Shown here: positions 30,713-40,369 of the stretch, in pieces | Position numbering within the stretch: the first letter of the stretch is position 1 | How the letters are laid out: every line of letters starts with the position of its first letter | From: Avibacterium gallinarum | Lineage (GTDB): Bacteria > Pseudomonadota > Gammaproteobacteria > Enterobacterales > Pasteurellaceae | Assembly (NCBI RefSeq): GCF_002921135.1 | Contig: NZ_PQVJ01000019.1 | Span: 62,001-126,000, forward strand | Direction of reading: 5' to 3' | Length of the DNA: 64,000 nucleotides | Made by a program: the position numbers and the translations under genes | Notes under the pieces: generated by a model | Seen by the model: only the letters and a program-made list of their open reading frames with translations | The model's database searches: none | Told to the model about the DNA's origin: nothing

Positions 30713-31069
30713 TCAATCCTCTGAGACACTAAGGGAAATGTGTTCTAGAAATAAATAAATCTGTTCTACAACACCCTCAATCTCATAATAAATCTCATCA
30801 TCTCTTAACCGATCTTTTTCTTGGTATTCTGGCTCATAATGATGACCACCATCTAGTTCAATAACGAGTTTTGCCTTTGCGCAATAAAAATCAACAATAT
30901 AATTTAATAAAGGCTTTTGGCGATTAAATCGAAATCCTAATAACTGATCTCGATTAATCCTTTGCCATAATTTACGTTCCGCATCAGTCTGATCTGAACG
31001 CAATTTCTGTGAAAGTTCTTTTAAGTTCTTAGAATAAGGCTGCATTCTATTTAGAATATAGCTTGTCAC
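30713..31069 (-). CDS. DUF559 (Vsr-like endonuclease fold) protein with internal deletion
   Basis: 118 residues of the DUF559 family, related to the very-short-patch repair endonuclease fold. Visible features are LRSDQTDAERKLWQRIN, LLGFRFNRQKPLLNYIVDFYC and VIELDGGHHYEPEYQEKD, with the active-site-like Asp and Glu. Normal members continue with a strand of about 15-20 residues resembling LESLGFKVLRF before the final helix. Here DDE is followed at once by IYYEIEGVVEQI, so that strand is missing in frame. The start is GTG overlapping the previous stop, or ATG at 31045. Activity is doubtful; function in the family is unclear. Confidence 0.75.
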   Translation of the reverse strand: MTSYILNRMQPYSKNLKELSQKLRSDQTDAERKLWQRINRDQLLGFRFNRQKPLLNYIVDFYCAKAKLVIELDGGHHYEPEYQEKDRLRDDEIYYEIEGVVEQIYLFLEHISLSVSED

Positions 31070-31488
31070 TTCACTTTATATTCAGTCAATTTATTCGCAG
31101 GTTTCCATTCAACTTGTCGATATAATTTTGCGCAATCACCTGGTCTTGTTTTATTTAAATAGCCGCCTGTGCCAACAAGTTTATCTTTATAGAAAAAGCC
31201 GATTAAAAATTCATCATGAGGATTAGGCGTTTTTTCAGCACCTGTTTTGCACCATTGTAAAACCTTGCCTTGGCCTTTGGTTTGTGAATGAATTGGACGT
31301 CCCAAAAGTTTGATGGCGTATTGCTCACTTGAGCCTTTTTTCAACTTTGCCGCTTTTTCAATAGGTTGATAAGTTGCACCAACAGAAAGTACGATGTCCT
31401 TTGCTGAAGATGCATTGTTTCCTTCTGCTTGAGCTAACATAGGTACGGCACAAAGTACAGGCATAACAAATTTAATTAATTTTTTCAT
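31066..31488 (-). CDS. Exported hypothetical protein
   Basis: 140 residues. The N-terminus MKKLIKFVMPVLCAVPMLAQA is a Sec signal peptide with probable cleavage after AQA. The mature part has two cysteines (VLQWCKTG and GDCAKLY), which could form a disulfide, and a strand-rich middle LIGFFYKDKLVGTGGYL. It recalls small outer-membrane-associated proteins of the SmpA type only loosely, and I do not recognise the family. It overlaps the DUF559 gene by four bases and follows the YhcG-like nuclease gene after 32 bases, so the three may form one transcript. Confidence 0.7.
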   Translation of the reverse strand: MKKLIKFVMPVLCAVPMLAQAEGNNASSAKDIVLSVGATYQPIEKAAKLKKGSSEQYAIKLLGRPIHSQTKGQGKVLQWCKTGAEKTPNPHDEFLIGFFYKDKLVGTGGYLNKTRPGDCAKLYRQVEWKPANKLTEYKVK

Positions 31489-31520
31489 TTTTAAACTCTC
31501 TTAATTACATTGAATATAAT

Positions 31521-32558
31521 TTATTTAACAAATTTATCTTTGGCATTTTTTACCGCCAAATGTAATCGATGTTCTAGGATTTCTTTACTCGGTAATACCG
31601 TTAAATATTCCGCAATATGAATATCAGAATGCTTTAAATCTAATAATTCAACTTGCTCTTGCTTTTTAGATGTACACAAAATAATGCCTAAAGGTGGATT
31701 TTCGTCTTCTTCTTGTTCATATTTTGCTAACCACGCAAGATAAAGTTCCATTTGGCTTTTATGCGAATGTTTAAAGGCCTCCGTTTTCAACTCGACAGCA
31801 ATTAAACGTTTCAACTTACGGTTATAGAAGAGCAAATCAATATAAAAATCATCATTATCAATTTGGATACGTTTTTGGCGGGCAATAAAAGTAAATCCTG
31901 CACCTAACTCTAAAAGAAATTGTTCAATTTCTCTTAATATGGCATCTTCCAAATCTCTTTCTAAATAACGATCATTGAGTTCTAAAAAATCCAAAACATA
32001 AGGATCTTTTAATACCATTGATTGGTTATATTCGCCTTTTTCTCGCAAAATAGTTAATTCTTGCGTAATGGTTTCATCAGGCTTTTTAGAAAGTGCTGTC
32101 CGTTCAAAAAGTAATGAACCAATGCGAGATTCTAACGTCCGCGTACTCCAACGTTCTTGGGCTGCCATTGTGGCATAAAAATCTCGTTTTAGTGGGTCAT
32201 CAATAACAAATAATTTAGTAAAGTGCGTCCAGCTTAATTGTGCAATCAGTGATTGCACAATTTGAATATCGGGAAAAGCTGTTGCAAATTGCATCATATA
32301 ATTTAAATTTCTATTCCCCCACCCCTTACCAAACTGTTCCGTCAAACTTTTTGATAAATTTTTGATGATTTCCTTACCATATTCTGCACGTTCATTTTGC
32401 AAAATATGCTGATTAATTCGCTGCCCGATATGCCAATAAAGTAAGGTAAGTTCTGCATTCACCGTTACGGCAACGCGTTGCTTGCTGTTTTGAATTAATT
32501 GGCTAATTTCGCCAACTAATTGGTGTTCATTAATTGCAATGTGTTTTTCTTTTTCCAT
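31521..32558 (-). CDS. YhcG-family PDDEXK nuclease-domain protein (DUF1016)
   Basis: 345 residues. The N-terminal DUF1016 part has LTLLYWHIGQRI and YGKEIIKNLSKSLTEQFGKG, and LSWTHFTKLF. The C-terminal nuclease domain contains the PD-(D/E)xK core: the Asp in DDFYIDLLFYN and ELK in LIAVELKTEAF, then LYLAWLAKYE. Length fits E. coli YhcG (375). Members are widespread in accessory regions and suspected in restriction or defence, but their role is not established. It belongs to the small cassette between glyS and glyQ. Confidence 0.88.
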   Translation of the reverse strand: MEKEKHIAINEHQLVGEISQLIQNSKQRVAVTVNAELTLLYWHIGQRINQHILQNERAEYGKEIIKNLSKSLTEQFGKGWGNRNLNYMMQFATAFPDIQIVQSLIAQLSWTHFTKLFVIDDPLKRDFYATMAAQERWSTRTLESRIGSLLFERTALSKKPDETITQELTILREKGEYNQSMVLKDPYVLDFLELNDRYLERDLEDAILREIEQFLLELGAGFTFIARQKRIQIDNDDFYIDLLFYNRKLKRLIAVELKTEAFKHSHKSQMELYLAWLAKYEQEEDENPPLGIILCTSKKQEQVELLDLKHSDIHIAEYLTVLPSKEILEHRLHLAVKNAKDKFVK

Positions 32559-32600
32559 TTAATGCAAAACTCCTGCAAAACCTACCGCACTTTATTTAAT

Positions 32601-32867
32601 TTACTTAAAAACGTCCGCCAATTTATCCGCATCTAACACAAGGCTATCATTATTCAATAGCAAGGCTGGAATCCCAATAGATCCACGCGCTTTCACCGCT
32701 TCAAACTCTGCACGGCTATCACGCAAAGCGAGGAAGCGTTTGAGATTGCCTAATGATGATTGAATTTCTATTGGCTCATATTGCACGCCTAATTCTTGCA
32801 AGCGGGCCACAAAAGGCGCGGTATCAGGGCAAGTTTCGGCGAAAAATAAAACGGGTTTATCCATCAT
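32601..32867 (-). CDS. Glutaredoxin-related protein
   Basis: 88-residue thioredoxin-fold protein. A glutaredoxin-like N-terminus (VLFFAETCPDTAPFVARL) has a single-cysteine CPDT active site in place of CPYC. Then come a cis-Pro-type segment GSIGIPALLL and a final helix DADKLADVF. The monothiol centre suggests a role other than general disulfide reduction, but no partner is visible. Two ATG codons in a row leave the first residue uncertain. It is 26 bases downstream of glyQ and likely cotranscribed with it. Confidence 0.8.
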   Translation of the reverse strand: MMDKPVLFFAETCPDTAPFVARLQELGVQYEPIEIQSSLGNLKRFLALRDSRAEFEAVKARGSIGIPALLLNNDSLVLDADKLADVFK

Positions 32868-32893
32868 AAAAATTCCTAAATTTTTGACCGCAC

Positions 32894-33802
32894 TTATTTT
32901 TTACACCCAGGGAAACCCAATGCTTCACGGCTGGCGTAATAGGCTTCTGCGACACCTTTGGTTAAGGCGCGGATACGCAGAATGTAGCGTTGGCGTTCGG
33001 TCACGGAAATGGCTTTGCGTGCATCGAGCAAGTTAAAGCTGTGTGCGGCTTTTAAAATGCGTTCGTAGGCAGGCAGTGGCAATGGTTTTTCTAGAGCTAA
33101 TAATTCTTGCGCTTCTTTTTCATATTGCTCAAAGGCTTTGAATAAGAAATCAATATCAGCGTATTCAAAGTTGTAAGTAGATTGTTCCACTTCGTTTTGG
33201 TGGAACACGTCGCCGTAGGTGGTTTTGCCGAGTGGGCCGTCTGACCAAACTAAGTCATACACGCTATCCACGCCTTGAATATACATCGCTAAGCGTTCTA
33301 AACCGTAGGTGACTTCGCCCGTAACCGGTTTACATTCTAAACCGCCCACTTGTTGGAAATAGGTAAATTGGGTCACTTCCATACCATTTAGCCATACCTC
33401 CCAGCCTAAGCCCCACGCGCCAAGGGTTGGGTTTTCCCAGTTGTCTTCCACAAAACGAATATCGTGTTGTGTGGGGTCGAAGCCGAGCATTTTTAATGAG
33501 CCAAGATAAAGCTCTTGAATGTTGTCTGGAGAAGGCTTGATCACCACTTGGAATTGATAATAATGCTGCAAGCGGTTTGGGTTTTCGCCATAACGCCCAT
33601 CAGTTGGACGGCGTGAAGGTTGCACATAGGCGAACGCCATCGGCTCTGGCCCAATCGCACGCAATGCCGTCATTGGGTGGGACGTGCCTGCCCCCACTTC
33701 CATATCAAAAGGTTGCACAATGGTACAGCCTTGCTCTGCCCAATAAGCCTGTAAGGCAAGGATCATTCCTTGGAAAGTTTTTACGTTAAATTTTGTATCC
33801 AT
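32894..33802 (-). CDS. glyQ: Glycyl-tRNA synthetase alpha subunit
   Basis: Catalytic alpha subunit of the tetrameric glycyl-tRNA synthetase, 302 residues (303 in E. coli). [20 protein letters not shown] opens it; class II motifs appear in [16 protein letters not shown] and [13 protein letters not shown]. It works with glyS, which lies beyond a four-gene insertion. Upstream sequence has two small palindromes (GGATAAT...ATTATCC near 33848 and TGTGATGATCACA near 33885). Neither is a T-box, and no T-box is expected in this group. Confidence 0.97.
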   Translation of the reverse strand: MDTKFNVKTFQGMILALQAYWAEQGCTIVQPFDMEVGAGTSHPMTALRAIGPEPMAFAYVQPSRRPTDGRYGENPNRLQHYYQFQVVIKPSPDNIQELYLGSLKMLGFDPTQHDIRFVEDNWENPTLGAWGLGWEVWLNGMEVTQFTYFQQVGGLECKPVTGEVTYGLERLAMYIQGVDSVYDLVWSDGPLGKTTYGDVFHQNEVEQSTYNFEYADIDFLFKAFEQYEKEAQELLALEKPLPLPAYERILKAAHSFNLLDARKAISVTERQRYILRIRALTKGVAEAYYASREALGFPGCKK

Positions 33803-34082
33803 AAGTGTTCTGTTTTCATAAGTTAAAGAAATGCGCTCATTATACTGGATAATAGGGAATTATCCCAGTGTTGCGTAAGGTTTATGTGATGATCACAATA
33901 CAAATTTAGGATAAGGAAAATCAGCAGAGATAAGAGCTAACAAAGGAAAGAAAATCGCATCTATCATTTGGAGTTAAATGATAAAAAATAAGCCCCGCAA
34001 TATGCAGGGCTTAAAATTTTGAAAAATCCGACCGCACTTTAGAAATTAAGTAAAATCAAAGTGCGGTGGTATTTTTTGGCAA
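33803..34082. terminator. glyQ upstream region and adhesin terminator hairpins
   Basis: Near the adhesin end lie AAGCCC...GGGCTT (33990-34012) and an uptake-signal pair ACCGCACTTT...AAAGTGCGGT (34031-34067), followed on the minus strand by A/T-rich sequence. The second is a probable terminator for the adhesin gene. The rest is glyQ promoter territory. Confidence 0.7.
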
Positions 34083-37000
34083 TTACCATTGATAGCCGAC
34101 AGAACCACCCACAATGTAATTGTTACGAGTATTTGCCGATGCACCAACTTTAATCACCCATTTCTCATTGTCAGATACACGAGAAACCCCTAATGCAACC
34201 GCTGATTCGTTGCGGTAAGTTGTACCACCAACAGAAACCATTGATTTACCTGGTCTAGTTGGTTGAGGCAACATACCTAACGCCGCCGCACCTGCGATAC
34301 CTGCACGGAGTTTTTTATCCATACGTTTCATATCGCCAGCAACTTTATTCACTTTGTTGTCAAGGTGATTTGCAACATTGCTAAGCTGTGCAACGTTCAC
34401 TGCATCTGTTGGATCTTTACCTGGTGCAACGTTAGTAATTCTATTACCGCCGTTGTTTAAGCCATTTTGCGTTAAGCTCACTGCTTTATCACCCGTGCCG
34501 ATAGTTACGCCATCGTTATTCACAACAGTGTTACCAGCAGTTACGCTATCAACTTTAAGGTTTTTGTTCAACGCAACTTTAACGCCAGATGAAGTAACAG
34601 AAGTGGTAATGTTTTCATCACCATTAACAGCTACTGTATCACCTAATTGACGGTTAAGTGTTTTGCCGTCATCTGCAGTAAAGTTCAAGCCTTTGTTGAT
34701 CGCCGCAGTGTTGTTTGCAATGTTCGCAGCATTTTTCGCTACGTTTTGGTTAGTTTCGTGTAATTGACTACCGTTCACTGCATCAGTGCTATTTGCATCA
34801 ATATTACCAGCTTTCACGCCTATGATTTTCGTGTTACCCGCATCAATACCATCGTTATTTATGCTAACGTGCGTACCAATTTTTGCACTATCAAATTTCA
34901 CATCTTTTGCAGTGGATACGGTATAAATAGTTTGACCATCACTACCAACATCTGAATCAACAACGATATTATCACCTTCTTTTACTTCTGTTTTCACTGC
35001 TTTCGCGGCTTGTTGAACAGTGTAAAGCTGACTACCGTTTACTGCATCTTTGCTATTCGGGCTAATATCACCATCAGCAACATTGGTAATTTTGTTACCG
35101 CCATTATCTAAGCCATCTTTGCTTAGTTTCACTGGAGAATCACCATTGCTATTGGAAATCGTAATACCATCCGCATTGTTAATTTTGGTATCACCCATTG
35201 TTACGCTACCATCTGAACCAAGATCAATGTCTTTTGATAACTTAACTGTCAAGGTGTCTGAACCATCTGAAACAACGCCAATATTCTTCTCTGTCAGTTT
35301 ACTTTCATCTGCACCACCTCTTACGTTCACTTTACTACCAAGTTTACGTTTAAAGTCTTTCGATGTATTGTCCCCTGAGAATGTTAACGGTGTTGTTATA
35401 GCTTTATCTAACGCTTCAATTGCATCACCTACAGAATGAACCTCTTTCGTATTGCCAGTTCCATCTGTTAAATCAGTAACCTTATAAGTAGGCTTACTTA
35501 CTGTACCATCTGGATTTACTGTTGAATTACCACCCAAGGCGTTTGCTACACTTTCCGCAGTGTTATAAAGCTGGCTACCATTTACAGCATCTGAACTGTC
35601 TTTATTGACATCGCCTGCGTTCACACCTGTCACCTTGGTATTTCCCGCATTAATGCCATCATTGTTAATGCTCACGTTATCTCCGATCTTCGCACTATCA
35701 AATTTCACATTTTTCGCGGTGGATACGGTGTAAATAGTCTGACCATCGCTGCCAACATCTGAAGTAACAACGATATTATCGCCTTCTTTTACTTCTGTTT
35801 TCGCTGCCTTAGCTGCTTGCTGAACAGTGTAGAGCTGACTACCATTTACTGCATCTTTGCTATTCGGGTTAATATCGCCATCAGCAAGATTGGTAATTTT
35901 GTTACCGCCATTATCTAAACCATCTTTGTTTAGTTTCACTGGAGAACCACCATTGCTATTGGAAATAGTAATACCATCTGCATTGCTAATTTTAGTATCT
36001 CCCATAGTTACACTACCATCAGGACCTAAGTTAAGATTTTTAGCTAATTTCACAGTTAGTTTTGCATTATCGCCATCTTGTTCAGCAACAATACCGATAT
36101 TATTGTCAGTCAGATTACTTTTATCTTTAACACCACCAACAATGGTAGCAGTTTGGTTTAATTTGATTGCAGCGTTTCCTATATCGCCAGCATATTTCAC
36201 GCCGTCATTTAAGGTTGCCACTTGCTCATTATTCACTTCTAAACGAGGTTTCGTTGGACCATCTTTGCCATCAACGCCTGGCTTACCATCTGTTTTTGTC
36301 GTTAAGGTTACGCCATCTGCACCATCTTTACCGGCAATACTGATACCTGGTTTACCGTCATTGCCTGTATCGCCTTTAATGGATACGCCATTCTTACCAT
36401 CTTTTCCAACCACATTAATTGTGCCTGCCTCTTTCGGAGCATTTGGATTTGATGGGTCTTCTGGGTTTCCAACAGTAATTTCATTACCAAGGGCAATTTT
36501 AAGTTGCTTATCTGCTGCATTTGCAGTAACCGTAATTCCTTTCTCGCCTTTCAGTTGAATAGATTTACCTAAGCCTTGCTTAACTTCAGTTTTACTATCA
36601 TCTGTTAGAATAAACCCACCGTTAGTTGCATTAGTAATGTTATTTACAGCATTACTTAATTTATCTGCAACAACATAAAGTTGCGAGCCATTAATTGCAT
36701 CAGTTGAATCTTTGTTAATACGTCCTGCCGCAACATTCGTGATAGTACGTTCTTTACCAGCGGAACCAACACTTAATGTTGCGATCGGTGAAGTTCCGGC
36801 AAAGCCATTGTAGGTAATCTTATTTACTGTTGCTTGTGTTGTTGGAACCGCAGCTTCGGTAATTGCGCCTGCTCCTAGTGCAACATCATTCTCATTTTTC
36901 GCTTGGGCATTTAACCCAACAGCAATAGCGTTATCTTTTAAGGCTTGTGCATTATTTCCTAAACTAATTGAATCGTTTACTTCACGCGTATCAGAATCAC

Positions 37001-39674
37001 CTGATTCAAATATTGGGTTATTAGGATCGCTATTTACAACAACAGCGGTACCTGCTTGACGACCAATTGCGATATTATTGTTCCCATTTAGGTTTGCGCC
37101 AGCGGCATTACCTAATGTAACATTATCATTACCATTTAAAGCATTACCTGCTGAGATGCCTAAAGAAAGGTTATTTGAACCATTCAGTCCACCGCCAGCA
37201 TAAATACCCATTGCGACATTATGGTTAGAGTCTGGATTTGTTTCACCAATTCCGATGCCTGCACCATCTCCAATCCCAATATTTGAGTATCCTGTCGCAG
37301 AATTTCCTGAATTTGTACCAATCCAAATGCTATTTTCAGCATTGCTACCAAGCCCTGCAGAATATCCCATAGAAACTACATTAGTACTCAGAGCCTCTGC
37401 AGAATCTCCCACTGCAATAGCCCCTGCAGCGGTTGCTTTTGCGTTATGGCCTACAGCAACAGCTGCTGGTTCATTTACATTATTACTAGAATCAGCAAGA
37501 GCATTGCTACCTATAGCAACATCATCAGCCCCTATAGCGTTGGCTCTTACACCCGCAGCAAGTGCGCCTTCACTTTTCGCTCCATTGTTATTGTAGTTTG
37601 CACTTTGCTTACCACCGTCGTTTACACTGTAATAACGTGTTTTTGCTACTTTAATTGCGTCATTAATAGTGTTTTGACCTGTGCCACCAATATCCGTCAT
37701 TGTAATATTGCCAGTATTTGGATCTAATGTCGCATTGCCACCTAAAATATTTGTGGTAGTGTTTGCCACATTGCCAAGGGTGTTTGCCACCATATAAAGT
37801 TGCGAACCATTGATCGCATCGGTAGAAGCGGGATTAATACGCCCTGCTGCCACATTTTGAATTTGGCGTTGTTGATTTTTTATAGCTGGGGTTGTATCAG
37901 TAGCAGCTGCATCTGCAACACCGACAGAAACCACGCGGCTAGTTCCAATATTTGAACCAGCAAAACCAGAATAAGTAATGCCATTTACCGTTGCACTTGC
38001 TGTTTTAACCGCTCTACCTGTTACACTGTTTTCACCTAATGCCACTGAGCCAGCTAAGCTTGCATTTGCGGCATAACCCAATGCTAACGCCCCACCTTTC
38101 GCAGCAGTAGCGGAATAACCTAATGCAACAGCATTATTTTCTGACGCAATAGCCCCAGGCCCCACCGCTGTGCTAGAAGCACCTACAGCTTGGCTATATT
38201 GCCCCACAGCCATTGAGTTATTACCTTCAGCTTTAGCTACAGCACCAACGGCTAATGTTGTATTACCTGTAGCTTGGGCTTGCTGCCCTAAAGCAGTAGA
38301 TGATACTCTAGCCACTGTATTTGAACCAATTGCGACAGCCTGATCTCCACTTGCATTTGCTTTATTACCTATTGCGGTAACAAAATTGCCCTCGGTATAA
38401 GTTCCTGTACCAATCGCAATAGAATCATTGTCATTTACCGTAACATTACTACCAATACCTATTACTCTTGCACTTGTTCCTGCTTTATCTTTTTGCACTT
38501 TGACGTCATTTCCAAGAACAAAAGATTCTTGCCCATTTACATAGTTGTTATTACCAACAACTCGGCTCGCTGTTGCTTGAGCTGTAAGTGCATTATTATT
38601 ACCAAACACCCCTGCGTTATCTACAGAAATAGTACCGTTTTCATTACCCATACTATGGGTGCCAGAACCTGTAATAGTTGTTGAAATACCAATTGCGCCA
38701 GAGTTTGAGCCTCCAACCACGTTATTATTACCAATAGAAATTGCATTATTTGCCATTGCTTGAGCATTAATACCTATAGCAGTTGCATTTGTAGCCGTCG
38801 CCAGTGCTTCTGAGCCAATCGCGATAGAGCTTTCGGCGCTCTCTGTCGTACGAGCACTAGCACCAAAGGCAATAGAACGCTCACCTAATGCTTGAGTGTT
38901 AGTTGATGCGTCATAATTAGTTATGCGAGCTCCACCTTCATCTACTCCTCCAACAACATCTGCACTACCAATTGCAATTGCTCGATGTCCCGCAGCTTGA
39001 GAAGATTGTCCTATTGCCAAGCTACCTTTACCCGAAGCCCAGGATACGTTACCAATTGCCATTGCATAATCATTGGTTGCAGAAGATTGGCGCATCATCG
39101 CAAGAGAATTGAAACCTGAAGCACGAGAAGCAGTACCAATTGCAGTTGCACCTGTATGACTACCAATAGCATAAGGCCCTAACGCAAAACTCAATGCGCC
39201 AGATGCTTTTGAATAATCCCCTATTGCAACTCCTGAAGATTCGCCAGCTACATAATTACTCTGTGCTGTTGCCATCGCATTGGCACCTGTACCAATCGCA
39301 ATACCATGAGCCGCTGGCAACAAGCCTGAATATAAGCCATTATCATTAGCTCTTGTAGGATCTAAATAACTCAAATTGCCAGGGTTCTTATAATCTAATG
39401 CCGTATCTCCCACTTGATCAGACGCTGCACTATTGGATATACTCACAGAACCATTTGATGTATTACTAATAGCTACATAAGCATTTGCTATTAAAGGAAA
39501 ACTTGTTAATACACTTAACGAGATTAAATTAAAGAAAAAGTTTTTTACAGTTCGTAGAGGTTGTAGCGAGAAATCAACAAAAGTGCTTGATTTACCTTGC
39601 CGAGATGCTAATTCTGAAGCTACTATCCAATTTTGTTCAGCGTAATTCCAAATAATACGAAATATTTTATTCAT
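34083..39674 (-). CDS. Trimeric autotransporter adhesin (YadA/Hia-like)
   Basis: A 1863-residue surface protein. The N-terminus MNKIFRIIWNYAEQNWIVAS is an extended signal-peptide region (ESPR) followed by a hydrophobic segment ending in LIANA. About residues 60-620 are YadA-type head repeats of the AIGxxAxA pattern (AIGTGANAMA, AIGSNTVAR and many others). Six neck motifs DA-I/V-NGSQLY/H mark domain junctions. Stalk regions follow, and a short Gly-X-Y collagen-like stretch lies at about 36260-36420 (GKDGKNG, GDTGNDGKPG, GKPGVDGKDG). The last 70 residues are the membrane anchor, ending NYIVGGSVGYQW with a terminal aromatic residue. Three subunits form the outer-membrane barrel. Likely role: adhesion or autoaggregation. 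The ATG at 39674 is preferred over 39683. Confidence 0.95.
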   Translation of the reverse strand: MNKIFRIIWNYAEQNWIVASELASRQGKSSTFVDFSLQPLRTVKNFFFNLISLSVLTSFPLIANAYVAISNTSNGSVSISNSAASDQVGDTALDYKNPGNLSYLDPTRANDNGLYSGLLPAAHGIAIGTGANAMATAQSNYVAGESSGVAIGDYSKASGALSFALGPYAIGSHTGATAIGTASRASGFNSLAMMRQSSATNDYAMAIGNVSWASGKGSLAIGQSSQAAGHRAIAIGSADVVGGVDEGGARITNYDASTNTQALGERSIAFGASARTTESAESSIAIGSEALATATNATAIGINAQAMANNAISIGNNNVVGGSNSGAIGISTTITGSGTHSMGNENGTISVDNAGVFGNNNALTAQATASRVVGNNNYVNGQESFVLGNDVKVQKDKAGTSARVIGIGSNVTVNDNDSIAIGTGTYTEGNFVTAIGNKANASGDQAVAIGSNTVARVSSTALGQQAQATGNTTLAVGAVAKAEGNNSMAVGQYSQAVGASSTAVGPGAIASENNAVALGYSATAAKGGALALGYAANASLAGSVALGENSVTGRAVKTASATVNGITYSGFAGSNIGTSRVVSVGVADAAATDTTPAIKNQQRQIQNVAAGRINPASTDAINGSQLYMVANTLGNVANTTTNILGGNATLDPNTGNITMTDIGGTGQNTINDAIKVAKTRYYSVNDGGKQSANYNNNGAKSEGALAAGVRANAIGADDVAIGSNALADSSNNVNEPAAVAVGHNAKATAAGAIAVGDSAEALSTNVVSMGYSAGLGSNAENSIWIGTNSGNSATGYSNIGIGDGAGIGIGETNPDSNHNVAMGIYAGGGLNGSNNLSLGISAGNALNGNDNVTLGNAAGANLNGNNNIAIGRQAGTAVVVNSDPNNPIFESGDSDTREVNDSISLGNNAQALKDNAIAVGLNAQAKNENDVALGAGAITEAAVPTTQATVNKITYNGFAGTSPIATLSVGSAGKERTITNVAAGRINKDSTDAINGSQLYVVADKLSNAVNNITNATNGGFILTDDSKTEVKQGLGKSIQLKGEKGITVTANAADKQLKIALGNEITVGNPEDPSNPNAPKEAGTINVVGKDGKNGVSIKGDTGNDGKPGISIAGKDGADGVTLTTKTDGKPGVDGKDGPTKPRLEVNNEQVATLNDGVKYAGDIGNAAIKLNQTATIVGGVKDKSNLTDNNIGIVAEQDGDNAKLTVKLAKNLNLGPDGSVTMGDTKISNADGITISNSNGGSPVKLNKDGLDNGGNKITNLADGDINPNSKDAVNGSQLYTVQQAAKAAKTEVKEGDNIVVTSDVGSDGQTIYTVSTAKNVKFDSAKIGDNVSINNDGINAGNTKVTGVNAGDVNKDSSDAVNGSQLYNTAESVANALGGNSTVNPDGTVSKPTYKVTDLTDGTGNTKEVHSVGDAIEALDKAITTPLTFSGDNTSKDFKRKLGSKVNVRGGADESKLTEKNIGVVSDGSDTLTVKLSKDIDLGSDGSVTMGDTKINNADGITISNSNGDSPVKLSKDGLDNGGNKITNVADGDISPNSKDAVNGSQLYTVQQAAKAVKTEVKEGDNIVVDSDVGSDGQTIYTVSTAKDVKFDSAKIGTHVSINNDGIDAGNTKIIGVKAGNIDANSTDAVNGSQLHETNQNVAKNAANIANNTAAINKGLNFTADDGKTLNRQLGDTVAVNGDENITTSVTSSGVKVALNKNLKVDSVTAGNTVVNNDGVTIGTGDKAVSLTQNGLNNGGNRITNVAPGKDPTDAVNVAQLSNVANHLDNKVNKVAGDMKRMDKKLRAGIAGAAALGMLPQPTRPGKSMVSVGGTTYRNESAVALGVSRVSDNEKWVIKVGASANTRNNYIVGGSVGYQW
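34755..36045 (-). repeat. Duplicated stalk module inside the adhesin gene
   Basis: Two segments of about 485 bases (34755-35235 and 35555-36045) encode nearly identical stalk plus two neck modules. Both read DGSVTMGDTKI, NNGITISNSNG-like text (here NADGITISNSNG), DGLDNGGNKITN, DAVNGSQLYTVQQAAKA, VGSDGQTIYTVSTAK and VSINNDGI. They are direct repeats and could recombine to change stalk length. Confidence 0.8.
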
Positions 39675-39683
39675 AATATACAA

Positions 39684-40369
39684 TACCTATTTTGAGTTAC
39701 AAGAAATATCCATTTAAAAAATAAATGCATCCAAAATTCAAGTCGCGGATAATAACATGGAATCAGCACATTACTAGGCAATATAACGTAATTAATTGTA
39801 AATTTTATGTAAAGTAAAAAACATTAATTAGTTAAAAATATTTTTATAACCTACATTCATTTTTTCCTAAATTTTTTATAACAATAAATCATTTGGATAC
39901 TCAGAAATAGTTAATTCTTCAGGAAAACAATTTATAATTATAAAAAATTTATAATACTCAATATTAAGTATAAAATATCATATTATAGATACCACCAAAT
40001 AGAATTCGAAGCATCAACAAGAAAATTAGTACAATGGACTTACCTACGATGCAATTTTGTTGCAAAATACCGAACAGAACTATACAGAGTTATACTTCTC
40101 TAACTGCAGTTTTTCTCTTGATAAAACTATTTAGCCAAATTCAACCAATAGCATAAGAATTCTTTTATAAGATCAAGCTACCATAAAGCAAGGCTTTCAT
40201 TATAGTCATTATTAGAAATGATAATCGGGCGGATGCATAAGTCCGCCGGTTTTAGTTTTTCATTTGTTGTCTGAAAAACATTGTTTGGTGACAAATCCCC
40301 CTTAATCTCTATTTGATCAGGTACATAAACCTGTCCTACGGAAGGAAGAGGAAATATTTGTAGAAAAAT
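39684..40369. other. Long AT-rich intergenic region upstream of the adhesin
   Basis: 686 bases without a credible gene. Roughly 39700-40200 is very AT-rich and probably holds the adhesin promoter and leader. Near its far end lie a REP-like hairpin GGGCGGA-TGCATAAG-TCCGCC (about 40226-40246) and a GTAG-flanked hairpin CAGGT-TTATGT-ACCTG (minus strand, about 40316-40338), relatives of the array at 20.4 kb. No homopolymer or tetranucleotide tract suggesting phase variation was seen. Confidence 0.5.

Noticed and set aside
33803-33900. T-box riboswitch upstream of glyQ
   Set aside because: T-boxes are not expected in this group, and no T-box sequence or specifier stem is visible; only short palindromes are present.
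34378-38684. Many plus-strand frames of 60-230 codons inside the adhesin region
   Set aside because: They are shadows of the repetitive adhesin gene, which explains the region fully on the minus strand.
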